Shown here: positions 51,253 to 63,170 of the stretch, piece after piece
How the letters are laid out: every line of letters begins with the position of its first letter
Position numbering within the stretch: the first letter of the stretch is position 1
NCBI RefSeq assembly: GCF_032362555.1
Contig: NC_083523.1
Span: 2,269,501 to 2,333,500 of the forward strand
Length of the DNA: 64,000 bases
Source: Amyelois transitella
Taxonomy: Eukaryota; Arthropoda; Insecta; Lepidoptera; Pyralidae
Direction: 5' to 3'
The notes under the pieces: model-generated
Told to the model about the DNA's origin: nothing
The model's input: only the letters and a program-made list of their open reading frames with translations
Databases searched by the model: none
Program-made: the position numbers and the translations under genes

Positions 51253-53827
51253 ATGACCATGGAAAGAAGGATAAAATTAAAAACACTAAACAGCCACATT
51301 ACATGCAAGATCTGCCGTGGATACTTTATTGACGCTACCACAGTCACAGAGTGCCTACATACATGTGAGTACAGTTATTTATTTAACTGGTTGCTTACTT
51401 ATCGCAGAAAACAACCCTGTAATCTAATTTCGGTTTGTGTTGTTTGTTTATCTCATAAATAAACATATAATAATAATGTTGACAGAATTTTGACACTTGA
51501 CTGTTGACAAAGAATGGTTGCAAATATTCTGTAAATCAATTTGAATACTCCTCTAAAAGTCTATTAATAAGCTAAAAGTAAAGGAAACACTGTAAAAATC
51601 TATCTTAAGACAACGCATAACAAAATGTTTTACTAAAACTTGATTATAACCTATAAACATTGTCTTTAAATTTTTCAGTTTGTAAAAGTTGTCTAGTAAA
51701 ACATTTAGAAGAAAACAACACGTGTCCAACATGCAACATAGTGATCCACCAGTCGCACCCGCTCCAGTACATCAGCTTCGACCGGACAATGCAGGATATA
51801 GTTTACAAACTTGTTCCGGACCTACAGGACAGTAAGTATGAGTACATTGTACTGTCATAAAGAACAGGGCATAATAGGATGTTAAAAGAGCCAAATTTTT
51901 CTAAGGCTCAATAAATTGCGCAACCTTTCCAACACTGACTGTCCAGGTGAAGAGACACAAGGGGTTCTATTTTAAAGTGTTAGTAAGTATAGGACATAAT
52001 GATACAATAATATGATGCGATATATGAGAGTTATTAGTCTTTTCTATACACTACTTTAGGAAAGAAAATATAAGAGCATTATACTTTTGCCAGTTTTTGG
52101 GTTGCTAGTGCACTTTGCAGTCCTCTTGATATAGCTTTTATTGTATATCACTAATTAAATGTAAAACCTTCTCAGATGAGCTGAAACGTGAACGAGATTT
52201 CTACCGTGCACGGAATCTACCATGTCCCAAAGATGCCGCTTTAGCTAATGACAAGCCTGGCGGTGGTGATGAACCAGAGCAACCTGACAACACGGACTGT
52301 CATAGGAAGGATGAACAGGTAAACAAAGTTTTTAAACAAATGCCTTATTTTCACCCATATTTCTTAGTAACTTTCACCTTTGTGATTTGTCTTCATACTC
52401 CACAATATATTATGTGTGCAAAATATCATGGAGATCTGTTCAGTGATTTTGACAAGTAAGACGGACAAACAAACACACTTGCACATTTATAATTTATAAT
52501 ATAAATATACACACTAAGAAATTATGATTGTAAATGTTGTAGGATCTTATTTTGTGCCATGTGGGTAACCACAATAGGACCACTTCCTCTCTTTCCCATG
52601 GATGTCGTAAAAGGCGACTATGAGATAGGCTATTATATTAGGATATCATATTAACTTGGGATTCTTCTAGGTGATGGGCTAGCATTCTGTCAAAATTCAA
52701 AAAAAAATTCAAAATTTTTATTCATTATTATAGGATACTATTATATTGCTTAATAATTGTCGTATGGTTTAACAACATTGGTTGTCACTACTTGAATCTC
52801 AATTATATTATTTAGCCTAACAGCTGAACATGGCCTGTCAAGTCTTTCAAGACTGCTTGCTTACCCCGCAAGGGAAATGGATGTGATTGCATGAATTATA
52901 TTATTTACTAATTTTCAGGTCAATGTGTGTCTGGAGTGTATATCAACATCGCTGAGGACATTGAAACGTAGCTTCATCCGGTGTTCGGCTCAGGCTACCA
53001 TAACACATCTGAAGAAGTTTGTAGCTAAGAAAGCATTAAACGGGATGGAGAAGTATAGAGAAGTGAGTCATTTTGTAATAATTTAATTACTTCTTTCTCA
53101 AGGAGGTTCACCTACAAGTTGGGCAATTGTGTCCCATTTTTGCAAGAACTTTGTGATTTTACTGATTTCTTGAATGTCTTAAAGTTGATTAAGGAAATTA
53201 AACCATTTAATATTGCTAAAACATATACATAAAAACATTACAGTATATAAATTAGTCACTCGCATTATACGACATCCATGGGAAAGAGATTGTTGCCCTA
53301 TTCCTAAGTTCCGGGTGCATTCAGTAGTAAAACACAAGTTCGACAATTGTATTTGCACTGTTACGAGTAGTGTTGGCAAGAACAGTATATTTGGGTAAAG
53401 TATAACGCATTGGCCAAATAAGTAGAACCTAGATTTGAATCTAATGAGTTTCCCAGTAGCAATTTTTCATATAAAATAAATCGTACAGTGTCCATAGACG
53501 CTAACTAACTTCGCGAACACTTATTTCTTGCAAAATTGTGAATACCTCAAAGAATTTTTAAGTTTGTGAGGCAACAAAATCAGTTAAGTGATTTTGTTGA
53601 AAACGAACTTAAAAATTCTTAGTTAAGATCCCAACTGGTCCTCGAATTAAGAATATTCTCTTCTTTTGATTTGGTTAACACAATTTAAATGTAAATTACA
53701 GATTGACATCTTATGCAACGACGAGCTCCTAGGCAAGGACCACACGCTCAAATTCGTGTACGTCACCCGATGGAGGTTCCGGGACCCTCCACTGCGGCTG
53801 CAGTATAGACCCAAGATTGATTTATAG
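51253..53827 (+). CDS. PCGF3: Polycomb group RING finger protein (PCGF3 type)
   Basis: A nuclear subunit of a non-canonical PRC1 complex that supports histone H2A ubiquitination with RING1. Exons: 51253-51364, 51679-51831, 52176-52318, 52919-53062 and 53702-53827 (stop TAG 53825). The 678 nt are in phase, giving 225 residues. The C3HC4 RING spans Cys18 to Cys56 (CKIC, CLHTFCKSC, CPTC), followed by [20 protein letters not shown]. The C-terminal RAWUL ubiquitin-like part includes [36 protein letters not shown] and ends YRPKIDL, as in PCGF3 and Drosophila l(3)73Ah. A second ATG at 51259 has a better context (ACCATGG) and may be the real start, shortening the protein by two residues. An acidic, low-similarity linker ([13 protein letters not shown]) is encoded by exon 3. 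Intron 3 carries nested SINE-A and LINE pieces. PCGF5 is the close alternative. Confidence 0.94.
52550..52895 (+). mobile_element. SINE-A interrupted by a LINE tail
   Basis: SINE-A runs 52550-52693 and resumes at about 52786-52895. Between them is a reverse 3' tail of the CR1/Jockey-group LINE (about 52694-52785), with TGTCA/TGTCAC at the two joints as a probable short target duplication. In PCGF intron 3, ending 24 bp before exon 4. Confidence 0.7.
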
Positions 53828-53950
53828 ATAGATTGATTGATTAATATATGAATTGATTGATTAATAGAAAATTGATTAATTTATAGATCAATTGATTTGT
53901 TTACAGATGTGAACATTGATTTATAGGTAAATTGATTGTTTTATAGGTAG
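53814..53950 (+). repeat. ATTGATT-rich minisatellite at the PCGF stop codon
   Basis: Degenerate ATTGATTTATAG / ATTGATTGATTAAT units begin with the last codons (ATT GAT TTA TAG) and continue through the first 120 bp of the 3' UTR. Confidence 0.75.
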
Positions 53951-56083
53951 GCTTGGGATTTAAACTGTTTATCGTTCATGAGGTTGGTGTGGTCATGTGG
54001 ACAGGATGAATGAACGTCTATGCAAACACCGTTAAGCAAATTTACTGTTATTATTACAGATATAGTAGTTTTTGTGAGTCCTGATCTTTTATAAGATATC
54101 CTTTTTTTTTAAGGGTGTAGGTACTAAGCCTCCGTTGTCTGTCCGTCTGTCCTCACCAGGCTGCATCTCATAAATAAGGGTAGTAGAAAGCTGATTTCAT
54201 CTTCTTTTCTTTTGAAAGATAGTGTTGGACAAAAAAAAAGAAATTATGTACATGATTTTACAAACAGTTTAAATCTCTAATCCGATGGAAACCAATTAAT
54301 CCTGTGGTACATAGTTTTAAGGATATGAGATGATTTTATCGCACAATCTGTCACTTATTTAATCACAACTTCGATTGTAGAAAATTATGGTTACATCATA
54401 GACGTTAGAATAGTCCTTTATTGTAACAAATAGCGACCCGTCCTGGCTGCACACGGGAAGCATTTATATATACGTATAAACTTCCTCTTGAATCATTCTA
54501 TCTAGGTATTTGAAAAAACTACATCAAAATCTGTTGTAAAGTTTAAAAGATCTAAGCATACATACATACAAAGGGGCAGAAGCAGGAGACTTCTTTATAC
54601 TATGTAGTAGTTTCCAAAGGTTACAGATATCATATTTTATTTTCCGAATTTGATCCATTCTGTGTTAGGTTCCTCCTTAGTTGGGTTAAATGTTACCCCT
54701 TCTTTTTCAAGAAGAAAACTGTTCTTACCTGTGTGATACCAAAAGGTTTACCTAGGTGATCTGCGGTCAACTTTTTGTACTAGACACCTTGAGGTTGAAA
54801 TTATCTTACATATGGCCATAGATTTCGTCCCCAGATAGCCCACAGACTATGTAAAAAAAACCTATAAAATTAGAATGTAGGTGCGAAGTGTGCAAAGACA
54901 GTTATACAACATTATAAAAAAAATAATGTTATTTTAAAACCATATTTTTAGTCTTTTGATGTATTGTGCTGTAACCATAATAATTATTTTGTCTGATTGA
55001 AGCATGATTTATTTTAAATTCACAACAATATGAATTTGATATAAATATGTGCAATGTCCCCTAATACAAAAATACTTATATATTTTCTGAAACTACATAC
55101 CTACCTACTTTTAATATTATTAGATTTTTTACGTGTAGAAGCAATGTTTTCTTAATTTTTTGTTGAATTGTTTTTCGTAGACATACCTTTTTTGTTGCCG
55201 TTTAATTTGAACACCAACCAATTTTAAGAACTTATTTATATAATCATAATTGATTCCTACGTCTTTATCATAAAAGCCTAACTTATAACTAATTAAACAA
55301 ATTTGGTATATTTGTACAGTGTCCTTAAGCGGAGTCCTTAGAATTGGGTGGTGCAATAACTCTTTAGTTTCTTCATTTTATTAACTGAAAGGAGAAGACT
55401 TCAGAATTGTTTAGTTTTTACTTAAAGAAAGACTCATTTTATTTATAAGCAATCTAAATAAAATGTAATTTGGTTATAATAGATATAAATAAATGAATTT
55501 TATTATTTAAATAAATACATAAGTGAACCTGAATATATTATTTGAAAGAACATTGCAAGAATCTTTTTATTTTGTTTACTCAGGATCACTTTATAAAAAA
55601 CTAATCTTTTCAGAATAACCTTAGTAAATGGGAGATAAATTAGAAACTTTCGACCAAAATTATATGTCATACTAGCATTTACAGGTAAAGAAGTATGTTT
55701 AAACTCAGGTAAAACAAAAATCTATACAAAATTTTATCGAAATTGGACCAGCGATTTTACCGCGAAAAGAAATAGAACAATTTAAAATTACAGCTTGATT
55801 TATTTATTTATTGTTTAAGGAAAAGTTATTTCGTGATAAAATTTGTCATCTAACAACTCAATAGTATGATAATTGCGAATCGTATTTACCGATATTTCGA
55901 GATTGTGTACAAGTTACAACACTAAACTTCTGTGTGTGTGAGTTTATCGTACAAAGTGAAAATGTCACTGTCAAAATTTAAATTAACATGTGTATGTGTG
56001 GGTTTATGAAAAAATGAAAATGGACGGTCGCTAGTTTCTTTTTAGCACGTGAAGTTATTTTTATTTATTTGCATTAAAAACAA
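53951..56083. other. Intergenic, PCGF to R3HCC1-like
   Basis: No exon recognised. About 54414-54600 resembles a dispersed repeat (AATAGCGACCCGTCCTGGCT at one end, AAGCATACATACATACA at the other). The rest is AT-rich. The leader of the next gene is probably within 55900-56083. Confidence 0.5.
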
Positions 56084-58618
56084 ATTGCCGTCAAACTGGG
56101 TGCCAAAACGGTGGAGAGATTCCTGAGCCTGGCGGACAGCAATTTTGTTGACGATGTGAATGACGACCTAAAATGTTTTGTGGCCGAACAAAAAGTTGAC
56201 AGGTAAACAAGTTTTATTGTACTAATTTTACATCTTTAATTACCGTATTGTTTAATATTTTAGTTGTATTGTGTGGTGGAAGTTTCTTCTTTCATTGTAC
56301 AAAGTTATTAGGGTTGTTTTCTCGAGGTTAATTTCCAATTATTTTCAAGGTTATCGCGAGTTACTGGCCAAGCAAATAGAGCATGTTATTATGTGACAGT
56401 CAAGGCTATTTAATATGCATAAAGGTGTAAAAAATACATAGCTCGTTGGCGTCGTTTCCGTGATATATCCCGTTTCGTACGGTAACGCTACCTACACATT
56501 CCAATTATGTAGTTTCTTGTTTAAATTATCGCAATTTTTGCGCCGAAACCTTCACGGTTGGTGCTCATAAAACATTAGCTCTCTGAAATTCTTATATTTT
56601 ATTACTGTATGATGTATAATATTTTGAAGATCACTCCAGTATAATTGATAATCTAATTGTAAATAGTAAGTAGGTATCTAATGGACTAAATGAATTTTGT
56701 TTCTGTACACAAAGCCAGTTTTACATGCATACAGTTTACCTGATAGCAAGCAGTCATTATTATCTACTTGAGGTCAAAGTAAGGGAACATTTTAGATGCA
56801 AACTTTAGAAAAGTTACCATTTAATTTAAAATTTCTAAATGTTAGACATAAGCATATATTAAGGTAACTAAATTACCACTGTGATATTACAAAATGCCAT
56901 TAAGTCGTCTGCAAAAAAAATATTTCCCCTAAGTCTGAAGTGTTTTCATGATTGGTACAGCATTCCTGAAAATTAAACAAAGTTACAAACCTTTACTTCT
57001 TTATATATTAGTAGGTATATGTACATATCAAGTACAATATATTAAATTATAACTAAGTTTTTCAAAAAAGGTTATAATTACACAATGTAGTCACCAGGCT
57101 ACCTGACGTGTAAATTGTGTGGGATAATACATACATACATATATCACATCTCTATCCCCTCATAGGGTTGACAGGGCCAACAGTATTGAAAATACTGAAA
57201 GAATTAAGATTCAAATACTGACATGTTAGCACTTCGCCTAAAAGAAAAAAAATTAAAGACATACATTTATATCAAATAATAATAGTTTGTTTTTATGTGC
57301 AAAAAAGACTTTACAAACAAACAAACAAATCTATACTAATATTATAAAGCTGAAGAGTTTGTTTGTTTGTTTGAACGCGCTTATCTCAGGAACAATTGGT
57401 TCGAATTGAAAAATTCTTTTTGCTTTGAATAGACCATTTATCAAGGAAGGCTTAAGGCTATATAACATCACGCTGCAACTATAAGGAACATAGAAGTAAT
57501 GGAAAATGTGAAAAAAACGGGGAAAATTATCATCCTTGAGGGCTTCAATGATGCCCAAAATAACTATTTCATGTGGACGAAGTTGCGGGCACAGCTAGTA
57601 GTAAATAAAGTGCCATATCTCCCCCAGTGTCCTGGTGTTCCCTCCAGTGAGCAACTACCGAAGGTTCCTCATCCATCGCTGTGTGGAAGACCTCGGTGTA
57701 CTGGATCTTGCTACGTTCTCCATAGGAGTCAGCGACGAACGTCGTACTGTCGTTTGCTATAAGGACAAATTGCTAAGGTTTGTTACACATGATAAAACTC
57801 ATTTTATATATTGTACCATTCCTGGATCTTTAAAAGTAATTTAAGGCGTGGTATCTCGCAAAATGCAGATTTTCTTATTTACTTTATGACGATCTAGTCA
57901 GGTCCAGTAGTTTGAAATTTACATATGTATATGTATGTATGCAAAAATTGCAATTATTACAAATGTATTGTGTTAAAGAAAGGATCAAATGACTATCAAT
58001 AAAGATATTACAAACAAACAAACTATGTATATGTAACTGTGACAAAAATAATATTTTGCTGTATATAGTAAGGCAACAAATATTACTTTATATTTCACTA
58101 GTGGCCCGCCACGAATTTGCTTGTGGTATTTACATACATACCCAACACCCGCAGATTTGTTGTCTTTATTACATGTATTATGAGTCCATTACAAACAAAA
58201 AATCAAAGTTCCGTAATTAACCTTTATACTAATATTTTAAAGCTGCAGAGTTTGTTTGTTTGAATGCGCTAATCTCAGGAAGAACTGGATCGAATTGGAA
58301 AATTCTTTTTGCGTTGAATAGACCATTTATCGAGGAAGGCTATAAACGCTGCAACTATAAGGAGCAAAGAAATAATGGAATATGTGAAAAAAACGGAAGA
58401 TTTTTCATCTCTGAAGGCTTCAATGATGCCCAAAATAACTATTCCACGCGGGCGAAGTCGCGGGCACAACTTGTAATATTATATTGTTGTTATAAAGACC
58501 AAAATTTCTCCCAACGTTTTTACCCCATAAATGTTTCATTTCAGTGATGAAGCTTGCGCCCGCCCTACTATGGGACTGACACATATGGACCGTGATAATG
58601 CGCCCTTATCAGGACAAG
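56084..58618 (+). CDS. R3HCC1/R3HCC1L-like R3H-domain protein, 5' part
   Basis: Three in-phase exons: about 56084-56202, 57628-57777 and 58545-58618. They read ...VERFLSLADSNFVDDVNDDL, then SVLVFPPVSNYRRFLIHRCV-EDLGVLDLATFSIG-VSDERRTVVCYKDKLL, then a Gly/Asp-rich segment. The second exon is an R3H single-stranded nucleic-acid-binding domain; its order (acidic helix, VLVFPP, (Y/R)R(F/Y)LIHR, RRTV(V/I)C) matches human R3HCC1 from memory. The family's RNA-related role is not well defined. The start is unresolved: the first exon's frame has a TAA at 56075-56077 and no ATG after it. The coding region must continue past the donor at 58619, but I found no later exon in the window. Confidence 0.72.
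57129..57250 (-). mobile_element. SINE-A 3' fragment, diverged
   Basis: Tail CATACATACATATATCAC and TATCCCCTCATAGGG variant of the terminal hairpin; the 5' half is lost. In R3HCC1-like intron 1. Confidence 0.6.
57330..57598 (+). mobile_element. Helitron-like element
   Basis: Starts TCTATACTAATATTATAAAG after A (57329) and ends GCGGGCACAGCTAG before T (57599). It lies 29 bp upstream of the R3H exon. Confidence 0.75.
58222..58473 (+). mobile_element. Helitron-like element, decayed ends
   Basis: Same family as 57330-57598 (TTTATACTAATATTTTAAAG to GTCGCGGGCACAACTTG). The terminal CTAG has changed to CTTG. It lies 71 bp upstream of the next R3HCC1-like exon. Confidence 0.7.
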
Positions 58619-58682
58619 GTTAGTGAAGCTTTACCTTTAGAATACACTGCACTGATGGGTTATTGGAAAATAAATTAATATT

Positions 58683-58925
58683 TGCCGTGTGGTTCCCGGC
58701 ACCAACATAAAAAAGAGTAGGACCACTCCATCTCATTCCCCGTGGATGTCGTAAGAGGCGACTAAGGGATAGGCTTATAAACTTGTTTTAGGCGATGCGC
58801 TAGCAACCTGTCACTATTTGAATCTCAATTCTACCATTAAGCCAAACAGCTGAACGTGGGCTGCCAGCCTCTTCAAGACTTTTGGCTCTGTCTACCCCGC
58901 AAGGCATATAGACGTGACTATATTA
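58683..58925 (+). mobile_element. SINE-A copy
   Basis: Starts TGCCGTGTGGTTCCCGGCAC; small deletion after AACTTG; the end TAGACGTGACTATATTA has no ATGT tail. Its last 50 bp are included in the downstream tandem duplication. Confidence 0.75.
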
Positions 58926-60206
58926 ATTATAATATGTTATCGATGCCGGTGGATGAAGATACCATTCCACCGCGCTGACGAAGCCGTAACATTGCTAGAT
59001 CATACATCCTGTGACCACGGACGGTGCGGTCAGGTCAAAACGTCAGGATGAAACGGTATGTTTGCGTTCGTTCCCGTTTGCATACGTAAAATAGATTGTC
59101 GTTATACCTTAATCGCATCGGTACTTAACTTATTCAATTCGAAGCTGTCAGAATTAATTAATTAATTAATATGTTATCGATGCCGGTGGATGAAGGTACC
59201 ATTCTACCGCGCTTAAGAAGCCGTAACACTGGTAGATCATACGTCCTGTGACCATGGACGGTGCGGTCAGGTCAAAACGTCAGGATGAAACGGTATGTTT
59301 GCGTTCATTCCCGTTTGCATACGTAAAATCGATTGTCGTTATACCTAAATCGCATCGGTAACTTAATCAATACGAAGCTGTCAGAATTAAAATGAATGTT
59401 TGGAAAAGGTAATAGTAGGTAAAGTGTAAAACTCGAGTAAAACTGAGAGATATTACTTTATTTTTTTTGTCTATTCAACCTGATTAAATGATGCGGTAGA
59501 TAATCGATAATGTAACTGTTTTTTTTATTAAAGTAGACTTTTGGCTTTGTCTACCCCGCAAGGGATATAGACGTGACTATATGAATGAATGAATGAATTG
59601 ATATGTTATCGATGCCGGTGGATGAAGGTACCATTCCACCGCGCTGACGAAGCCGTAACATTGCTAGATCATACATCCTGTGACCACGGACGGTGCGGTC
59701 AGGTCAAAACGTCAGGATGAAACGGTATGTTTGCGTTCGTTCCCGTTTGCATACGTAAAATAGATTGTCGTTATACCTTAATCGCATCGGTACTTAACTT
59801 ATTCAATTCGAAGCTGTCAGAATTAATTAATTAATTAATATGTTATCGATGCCGGTGGATGAAGGTACCATTCTACCGCGCTTAAGAAGCCGTAACACTG
59901 GTAGATCATACGTCCTGTGACCACGGACGGTGCGGTCAGGTCAAAACGTCAGGATGAAACGGTATGTTTGCGTTCATTCCCGTTTGCATACGTAAAATAG
60001 ATTGTCGTTATACCTAAATCGCATCGGTAACTTAATCAATACGAAGCTGTCAGACTTAAAATGAATGTTTGGAAAAGGTAATAGGTACAGTGAAAAACTC
60101 GAGTAAAACTGAGAGATATTACTTTAATTATTTTTTTTGGCTATTTGACCTGATTTTATGATGGGGGTAGATAATCGATATTGTAACAGTTTTTTTATGT
60201 TAAAAG
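58877..60206. repeat. 669-bp tandem duplication, each unit with two 240-bp subrepeats
   Basis: Landmark TATGTTATCGATGCCGGTGG occurs at 58933, 59170, 59602 and 59839. Copies 1 and 3, and 2 and 4, are the most alike and each pair is exactly 669 bp apart, so an A-B pair was duplicated as a block. The block starts inside the 3' end of the SINE-A at 58683 (GACTTTTGGCT at 58877 and 59536) and ends in a T-run near 59535 and 60206. Subrepeats share GGACGGTGCGGTCAGGTCAA and CCCGTTTGCATACGTAAAAT and are more GC-rich than the surroundings. No coding capacity or known family recognised. Confidence 0.85.
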
Positions 60207-60384
60207 TAAATTTAAACACCTTGAGTGTCGCTGGCGTGACAGACATTTAAACATTACTTAAATCAACATCCACATTATTAAAAAATAGAAAAAATTTGTA
60301 TGTTTGTTACAAATATACTCAAAAATACTAGATTGATTTTCACGAAATTTGGTACAGCAATTATTAAGTGTTGCAGTTGCATGC

Positions 60385-60612
60385 ACTAAATAATAGGACC
60401 ACTCAATCTCTTTCCCGTGTGTCGTAAAAAGCAACTAAGGAAATGGCTGATAAACTTGGGATTCTTTTTGTACGCGATGGGCTAGCAACCTGTCACTATT
60501 TCAATTCCATTATAAAAGCATACAGCTGAACGTCATCGGCCTTTAGGTCTTTTTAAGACTGTTAACTCTGTCTACCCCGCAAGGGATAAAGACGTTATAT
60601 GTATGTATGTAA
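60385..60612 (+). mobile_element. SINE-A copy, 5'-shortened
   Basis: Starts at AATAGGACCACTCAATCTC and ends TAAAGACGTTATATGTATG; the 5' hairpin is absent. Confidence 0.7.
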
Positions 60613-60859
60613 TAAGTAACTACTTAGTAGTAGTAATGCCGGCTATTGCTAAACTGCAACACTTCAAGTGTATAGTGTGTAGGTAGTAAGAAATTGCTAC
60701 ACTCTGTGACACAATCGTATGAAGTGAGCGGTGTCTTGAACAATCGTGATTCGAAGGGATCCAAGGTCTCAGGTGGAAGGCCAATAGAAATTGGGGATCT
60801 CATGTTTATTATCATCATCAATTGATATTACAGTAGCTTAGACAACCTTGAAATAGATA

Positions 60860-60918
60860 AAAGAAGTGTCTGTCTACCCCTCCGGGAAAGAGGCGTGATT
60901 TTATGTACATATGTATGT
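60860..60918 (+). mobile_element. RTE-like LINE 3' tail
   Basis: Only the last 60 bp: GTCTACCCCTCCGGGAAAGA followed by GGCGTGATTTTATG and TATG repeats. Confidence 0.7.
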
Positions 60919-60976
60919 AAAAATAAGATTAAGCGTTGATTTCAGAAACTAGATTTTATTACTAAAACAGTTCCGT

Positions 60977-61056
60977 CCCCGTAGTATGGCACGCACGACG
61001 CCGTTTTTATCGCGCGAAAAAATTTGCTATTTATTATTTCGAGAAATGGAACAGCG
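60977..61056. mobile_element. Fold-back MITE, left arm
   Basis: CCCCGTAGTATGGCACGCACGACG then CCGTTTTTATCGCGCGAAAA match the left arm of copies 1-3; the right arm is absent. Confidence 0.5.
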
Positions 61057-61999
61057 GTTTGTTGCAAATTCTTTCTTATTCATAGGTAATACTATTCAAA
61101 ATGGGATGGAATTTTAAAATCCGAATGACATAAAACAATAATATGCATTCCGATGTCTACTAAATAATCTTGTAAAGAGCTGTTTTTTTTGGTGTATTAT
61201 TTTAGTAAACACTTCCCGTATCCGAGACAGGTAAACTTGTACATTATATAACAAATGCACGAGACAATGCAACAGGAACTGAGTCTTGTATTCGGTAACG
61301 AAATTACGATAAGCACGACACTATTATTATTGTTGTCTGTGCTCATTAGTGTTCTGAAAAAAAAATATATTATGCATGCTAGTCGTGCTTTGCCTCGAAA
61401 TTTTTCTCGAGGTTCGCTCAGAGTTTTTGGGATGGTCGTGGCTACAAAATACAACATTCAATCTTCAATGCAACATTTCAGTCATGAAATGCAAAATATT
61501 TGTTATCGCTATCCGGTTTACTTACGTATTGTATACATATAAAAAAAATTATATCAAAGCGCCATAACCTTCGTCCTTCACAATACCGCGCATCTTGCGA
61601 ACAAAAACAAAAAATGACCATACAAATACCTATGACATAACCCACAAATGATGCAAGCCTCCGTTGTAAGTTTGTAATAGTCTGAGCGAATGTGGCACAG
61701 TCAGTGAAAGTGGCACGCTGCGGCTAACTAGGCCCGAGTACGAACCCTTATACCCTTTAATCGTGTTAGATTCTAAGTATATTTCGACACTTGGTGTTTG
61801 CGCCAATTAGTTATCTGTGCGCTTTTAACAATAGTAAAAAAAAAGAAAAATCTTCCCGCCTTTTTTTGAACGTTTACTAAATACACATCTTTTTATCGAG
61901 TCCAGAGTTTTATTTCGTCAAAAATTATAAATCAGGACTAGTTGTCCTCATTACTTGGTGATTTCCCATGTCGGCGTTTGTGACGCAATGGAGGTTTGC

Positions 62000-62295
62000 A
62001 ACGACAGGACCCTGGCTTTGATCCCCAATGACCGCACAATATGGACTGTTATTGGGGATTAAAGGTTATGTGTTTGAACATTAGTTTGAAAACTAATCGA
62101 TGCTCTTACGGTGAGGGGAAACGTCGTGAGGAAACCTGCACATTCAGGCAACTGGATGTTGCGGACGTCAGACAGGAGTCGCTTCGTGTAAAAATCAGAC
62201 TTACCCAATCCAGGATCCATGGTCAAAAACATACACCAAGCTCCTCTCCAGAATGGCGAGGATGCAACCGGGACTAAAGTCAGGAGGAAGAAGAC
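62000..62295 (+). mobile_element. SINE-C copy, most complete
   Basis: Includes GAACATTAGTTTGAAAACTA, CGATGCTCTTACGGTGAGGG, GAGGAAACCTGCACATTCAG, GTCGCTTCGTGTAAAAATC, GGATCCATGGTCAAAAAC and GGCGAGGATGCAACCGGGAC, with the tail GGAGGAAGAAGAC. The 5' part (GTGACGCAATGGAGG...) may be a decayed tRNA-like head. Partial relatives are at 12000, 13335, 20528, 37480 and 41025. Confidence 0.6.
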
Positions 62296-62944
62296 AGCTC
62301 TATATGAAAAATGATGGCATGATGACCTGGTTTCGCATATCTTGAACATAGTTTGAGCTTGGCTGTGTGGTAGAGTAGTACTATCTCATTACGTTCTGTG
62401 CATATCAAACTAAAGGCAAAAGCAATAACATTAAAAAAATACGGTGTGTGTTCACAAAAAAAAAAACAAATTTTTTCAAAGCTATTCATTCAAAACTCTT
62501 AGTTTAGATTCACCTTCGAAGTACTCAACTTTTCGCTAAGTATCTCTCGCTTCATCAGACATCTGATCAGTATCTAGGCGTGGTAGTATCTTAACGTATA
62601 GAAGCAAAGACAGTCAATCCCGCTTGTCAATAATGATAGATTGTACGAAGTATTTGCGATTTTACACTGACATGCCATAACAAGCTCTTAGCTCTTTCGA
62701 ATCAGGAAGGAATTGATTTCTGAGCCTAACAAACGCTGATTGTCGGGTCTAGTCACGACTAACCTTTATTTCGAAATTGATCGCCTATTCGGTCCGATCT
62801 CTGCAATTTTTATGCTGCTCTAGTATTTTCCTGGGTATTTAGTTTTTGCGAATTTGGATAAATAACGGCTTTTAATGTGCTGAAGAGATGATGTCCTCTA
62901 CATTTTAGTATAGGACCAACTCCATGTCTTTCCCATGTTTTTTT

Positions 62945-63170
62945 CCGGACCGACACCCGGAAGTCCCGGGTTTGAATCCCGGCCAGGGCATGATAAGAAA
63001 CGAACTTTCTCTTTTTGGCCTGGGTTTTGGATGTTTATCTATATAAGTATTTATTATAAAATAAAGTATCATTGAGGTGGTATCTCGTAACACCAGTATC
63101 GAAGTTACTTAGAGACTAAATCAATCTTTGTTATCTGTCCCTTATAAAGGTATTTATTTATATAATTCGT
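62945..63170 (+). mobile_element. tRNA-derived SINE-B copy, head truncated
   Basis: Lacks the A box but keeps the B-box region GGTTTGAATCCCGGCC, the body (CGAACTTTCTCTTTTTGG, TGGATGTTTATCTATA) and a TATTTATTTATA tail. Confidence 0.75.

Noticed and set aside
58933..60060. Long terminal repeats of a retrotransposon
   Set aside because: The repeats are tandem with no internal coding region, primer-binding site or polypurine tract, and are nested A-B-A-B duplications.
61255..61542. Leu-rich 95-codon frame that might be a transposase N-terminus
   Set aside because: A run of leucines from TTATTATTATTG repeats gives a superficial likeness to some transposase N-termini. No catalytic motif, terminal repeats or second domain is present.
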